Assembly (NCBI GenBank): GCA_030670605.1
Contig: DAOVBK010000130.1
Coordinates: 1-5,261 of the forward strand
Length of the DNA stretch: 5,261 nt
From: Candidatus Stahliibacteriota bacterium
GTDB taxonomy: Bacteria > Hydrothermota > Tepidihabitantia > SM23-42
Direction: 5' to 3'
Shown here: piece by piece, positions 4,235 through 5,261 of the stretch
How positions within the stretch are numbered: position 1 is the first letter of the stretch
Layout of the letters: each line of letters starts with the position of its first letter
Notes under the pieces: model-generated
What the model saw: the letters and a program-made list of their open reading frames with translations, nothing else
Databases searched by the model: none
What the model was told of the DNA's origin: nothing
Translations under genes and position numbers: made by a program

Positions 4235-5113
4235 ATGCTCTTTCATCAGCCCGTGCTCACGGATGAGGCGGTTCAATACATGGACGTCACCCGTGACCGA
4301 GGCGTATTTTGCGATTGCACTGTTGGCGGTGGAGGACACATGCTCGCAATGTTGCAGGAGACGAAAAAGGCCCAGTTTATAGGCATTGACTGGGACCCCG
4401 AGGCAATTGCCCAGGCACGCTCGCGCATAGGTGCGTACAGGAACCGCTGTTGCCTCATTCAAGACAACTTCAGCAACCTCAATGCGATTCTTAAACAGCA
4501 AGATGTTGATAAACTCGCGGGGGTGCTTTTTGACCTCGGTGTTTCGCATCACCAGCTCGCAACAGCACGCAGAGGGTTCAGCTACAAGTATGATGGCGAC
4601 CTGCTTATGAATATGGCGCCAGACAATGCCACATTGGTTGAGAAATTGAGCAATACAACCGAGCGCGAACTGGTTTCTGTTCTTAAGAACTATGGTGACG
4701 TGCGTAACTGCAAGAAATTAGGTGCAGCGATCTTTGAAGCAAGAAGAGCTCTGAGAACGACACACGATTTGCGCGCATTGGTTGAGGATGTCACGCCGAG
4801 GCGGTTTTGGAAGAAGACCTTGCCGACTGTTTTCCAGGCATTACGGATTTGGGTCAACAACGAATTAGAAAATGTGAGAACTGCATTGACGGTTGCGTTT
4901 CAAGCGCTTGAGTGTGGTGGTCGAATCGTTTTCATCTCCTACCACTCTGGTGAAGACCGTATTGTGAAAACACTGTTTCGTGAATACGTACGACAAGGAT
5001 TTCTCACGAGGCTTCATAAGAAGGTAATCCGTCCCACAGCACAAGAGATTGCTCAGAACCCACATGCACGTAGTGCAAAACTAAGGGCAGGTGAAAAATG
5101 CGTGCACTCATGA
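4235..5113 (+). CDS. rsmH: 16S rRNA (cytosine1402-N4)-methyltransferase RsmH
   Basis: RsmH (MraW) methylates N4 of C1402 in the 16S rRNA decoding centre with SAM, and sits early in most dcw clusters. The 292 residues are slightly short of the usual 300-315. Recognisable blocks are HQPVL (4-8), SAM motif DCTVGGGGH (27-35), GIDWDP (50-55), DLGVSHHQL (100-108), RGFSYKYDGDLLMNM (113-127), FQALRIWVNNEL (200-211), SYHSGEDRIVK (235-245) and NPHARSAKLRAGE (275-287). Several normally near-invariant positions differ: DLGVSS is DLGVSH, QLD is QLA, DGPLDMRM is DGDLLMNM, and HSLED is HSGED. The overall fold is clearly retained. ATG 4235 fits the family N-terminus, but no Shine-Dalgarno is seen in the 20-nt gap after the STAS stop. 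It overlaps the ftsL-like gene by 16 nt. Confidence 0.93.
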   Translation: MLFHQPVLTDEAVQYMDVTRDRGVFCDCTVGGGGHMLAMLQETKKAQFIGIDWDPEAIAQARSRIGAYRNRCCLIQDNFSNLNAILKQQDVDKLAGVLFDLGVSHHQLATARRGFSYKYDGDLLMNMAPDNATLVEKLSNTTERELVSVLKNYGDVRNCKKLGAAIFEARRALRTTHDLRALVEDVTPRRFWKKTLPTVFQALRIWVNNELENVRTALTVAFQALECGGRIVFISYHSGEDRIVKTLFREYVRQGFLTRLHKKVIRPTAQEIAQNPHARSAKLRAGEKCVHS

Positions 5114-5261
5114 TTCTTATAGCAGTCGTGGTCTATTTGTTCTCGTTGGTCTTTTTCGAGAGTGAGCTCGTCAAGTTGGAGGCAAGGAACGAACGTCTGA
5201 CAAACCGGATGACCGAACTCCAGAATGAGAAGAAACGTCTTGATTCTGAAATAATGGACCT
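5098..5261 (+). CDS. ftsL: FtsL-like bitopic division protein, 5' part only
   Basis: The frame runs off the window after 54 codons. It has a very short N-terminus (MRAL), one hydrophobic helix (about 5-20), then a charged helical stretch with leucines exactly seven apart (Leu27, Leu34, Leu41, Leu48) and Met38 and Ile52 at complementary positions. This is a periplasmic coiled coil as in FtsL/DivIC proteins, which form the FtsQLB divisome subcomplex. FtsL is recognised mainly by this architecture and by its place directly after rsmH, both seen here. The ATG at 5098 has AGGTG (5089-5093) upstream. An alternative ATG at 5110 would make an ATGA overlap with the rsmH stop and leave almost no cytoplasmic tail. 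The gene symbol rests on position and topology, not on a sequence signature. Confidence 0.7.
   Translation, partial: MRALMILIAVVVYLFSLVFFESELVKLEARNERLTNRMTELQNEKKRLDSEIMD

Noticed and set aside
4160..4552. Reverse-strand open frame of 130 codons across the STAS-rsmH junction
   Set aside because: It is antisense to two well-supported genes, shows no domain and has no upstream promoter or Shine-Dalgarno that I can see.

Overview
The window is a compact, all-forward stretch of bacterial chromosome holding two housekeeping blocks. The base composition is moderate. Several proteins are clearly orthologous to universal bacterial families but depart from the usual consensus at some positions (RsmH, RsmB motif IV, the first MraZ motif). 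Together with an uncommon gene order (yajC next to def, and a STAS gene between mraZ and rsmH), this suggests an uncultured or deeply branching lineage. The phylum cannot be fixed from the sequence alone; a WOR-3-like or FCB-like candidate lineage is only a guess.

Region 1 (about 60-3179) is a nascent-protein and translation unit driven by a good sigma70-type promoter (TTGACT, 16 bp, TATAAT). It reads yajC (Sec translocon accessory protein), def (peptide deformylase), fmt (Met-tRNA formyltransferase) and rsmB (16S rRNA m5C967 methyltransferase). def/fmt and fmt/rsmB overlap as ATGA, which implies translational coupling. Fmt adds the formyl group to initiator tRNA and Def removes it from the new chain. 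RsmB modifies the ribosome, and YajC works where chains leave through the membrane.

Region 2 (3180-3409) is a 230-bp non-coding spacer with no convincing intrinsic terminator. It contains several inverted repeats and ends in a second strong promoter (TTGACA, 16 bp, TAAAAT). A three-copy, 10-bp-period TGG repeat overlaps the -10 box, the predicted transcription start and the mraZ start codon. It closely matches the known MraZ operator architecture (TGGGN repeats with 5-nt spacers).

Region 3 (3410-5261) is the start of the division and cell wall (dcw) cluster: mraZ, a small STAS-domain gene, rsmH (mraW) and the 5' part of an ftsL-like gene cut by the window end. The STAS gene is the unexpected member. 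It lies where mraZ and rsmH are normally adjacent, overlaps mraZ by 20 bp, has its own strong Shine-Dalgarno sequence, and has Tyr where anti-anti-sigma factors carry the phosphorylated Ser. It is the best candidate in this window for an undescribed link, possibly a phosphorylation-independent STAS adaptor tied to division-cluster expression or to a membrane partner.
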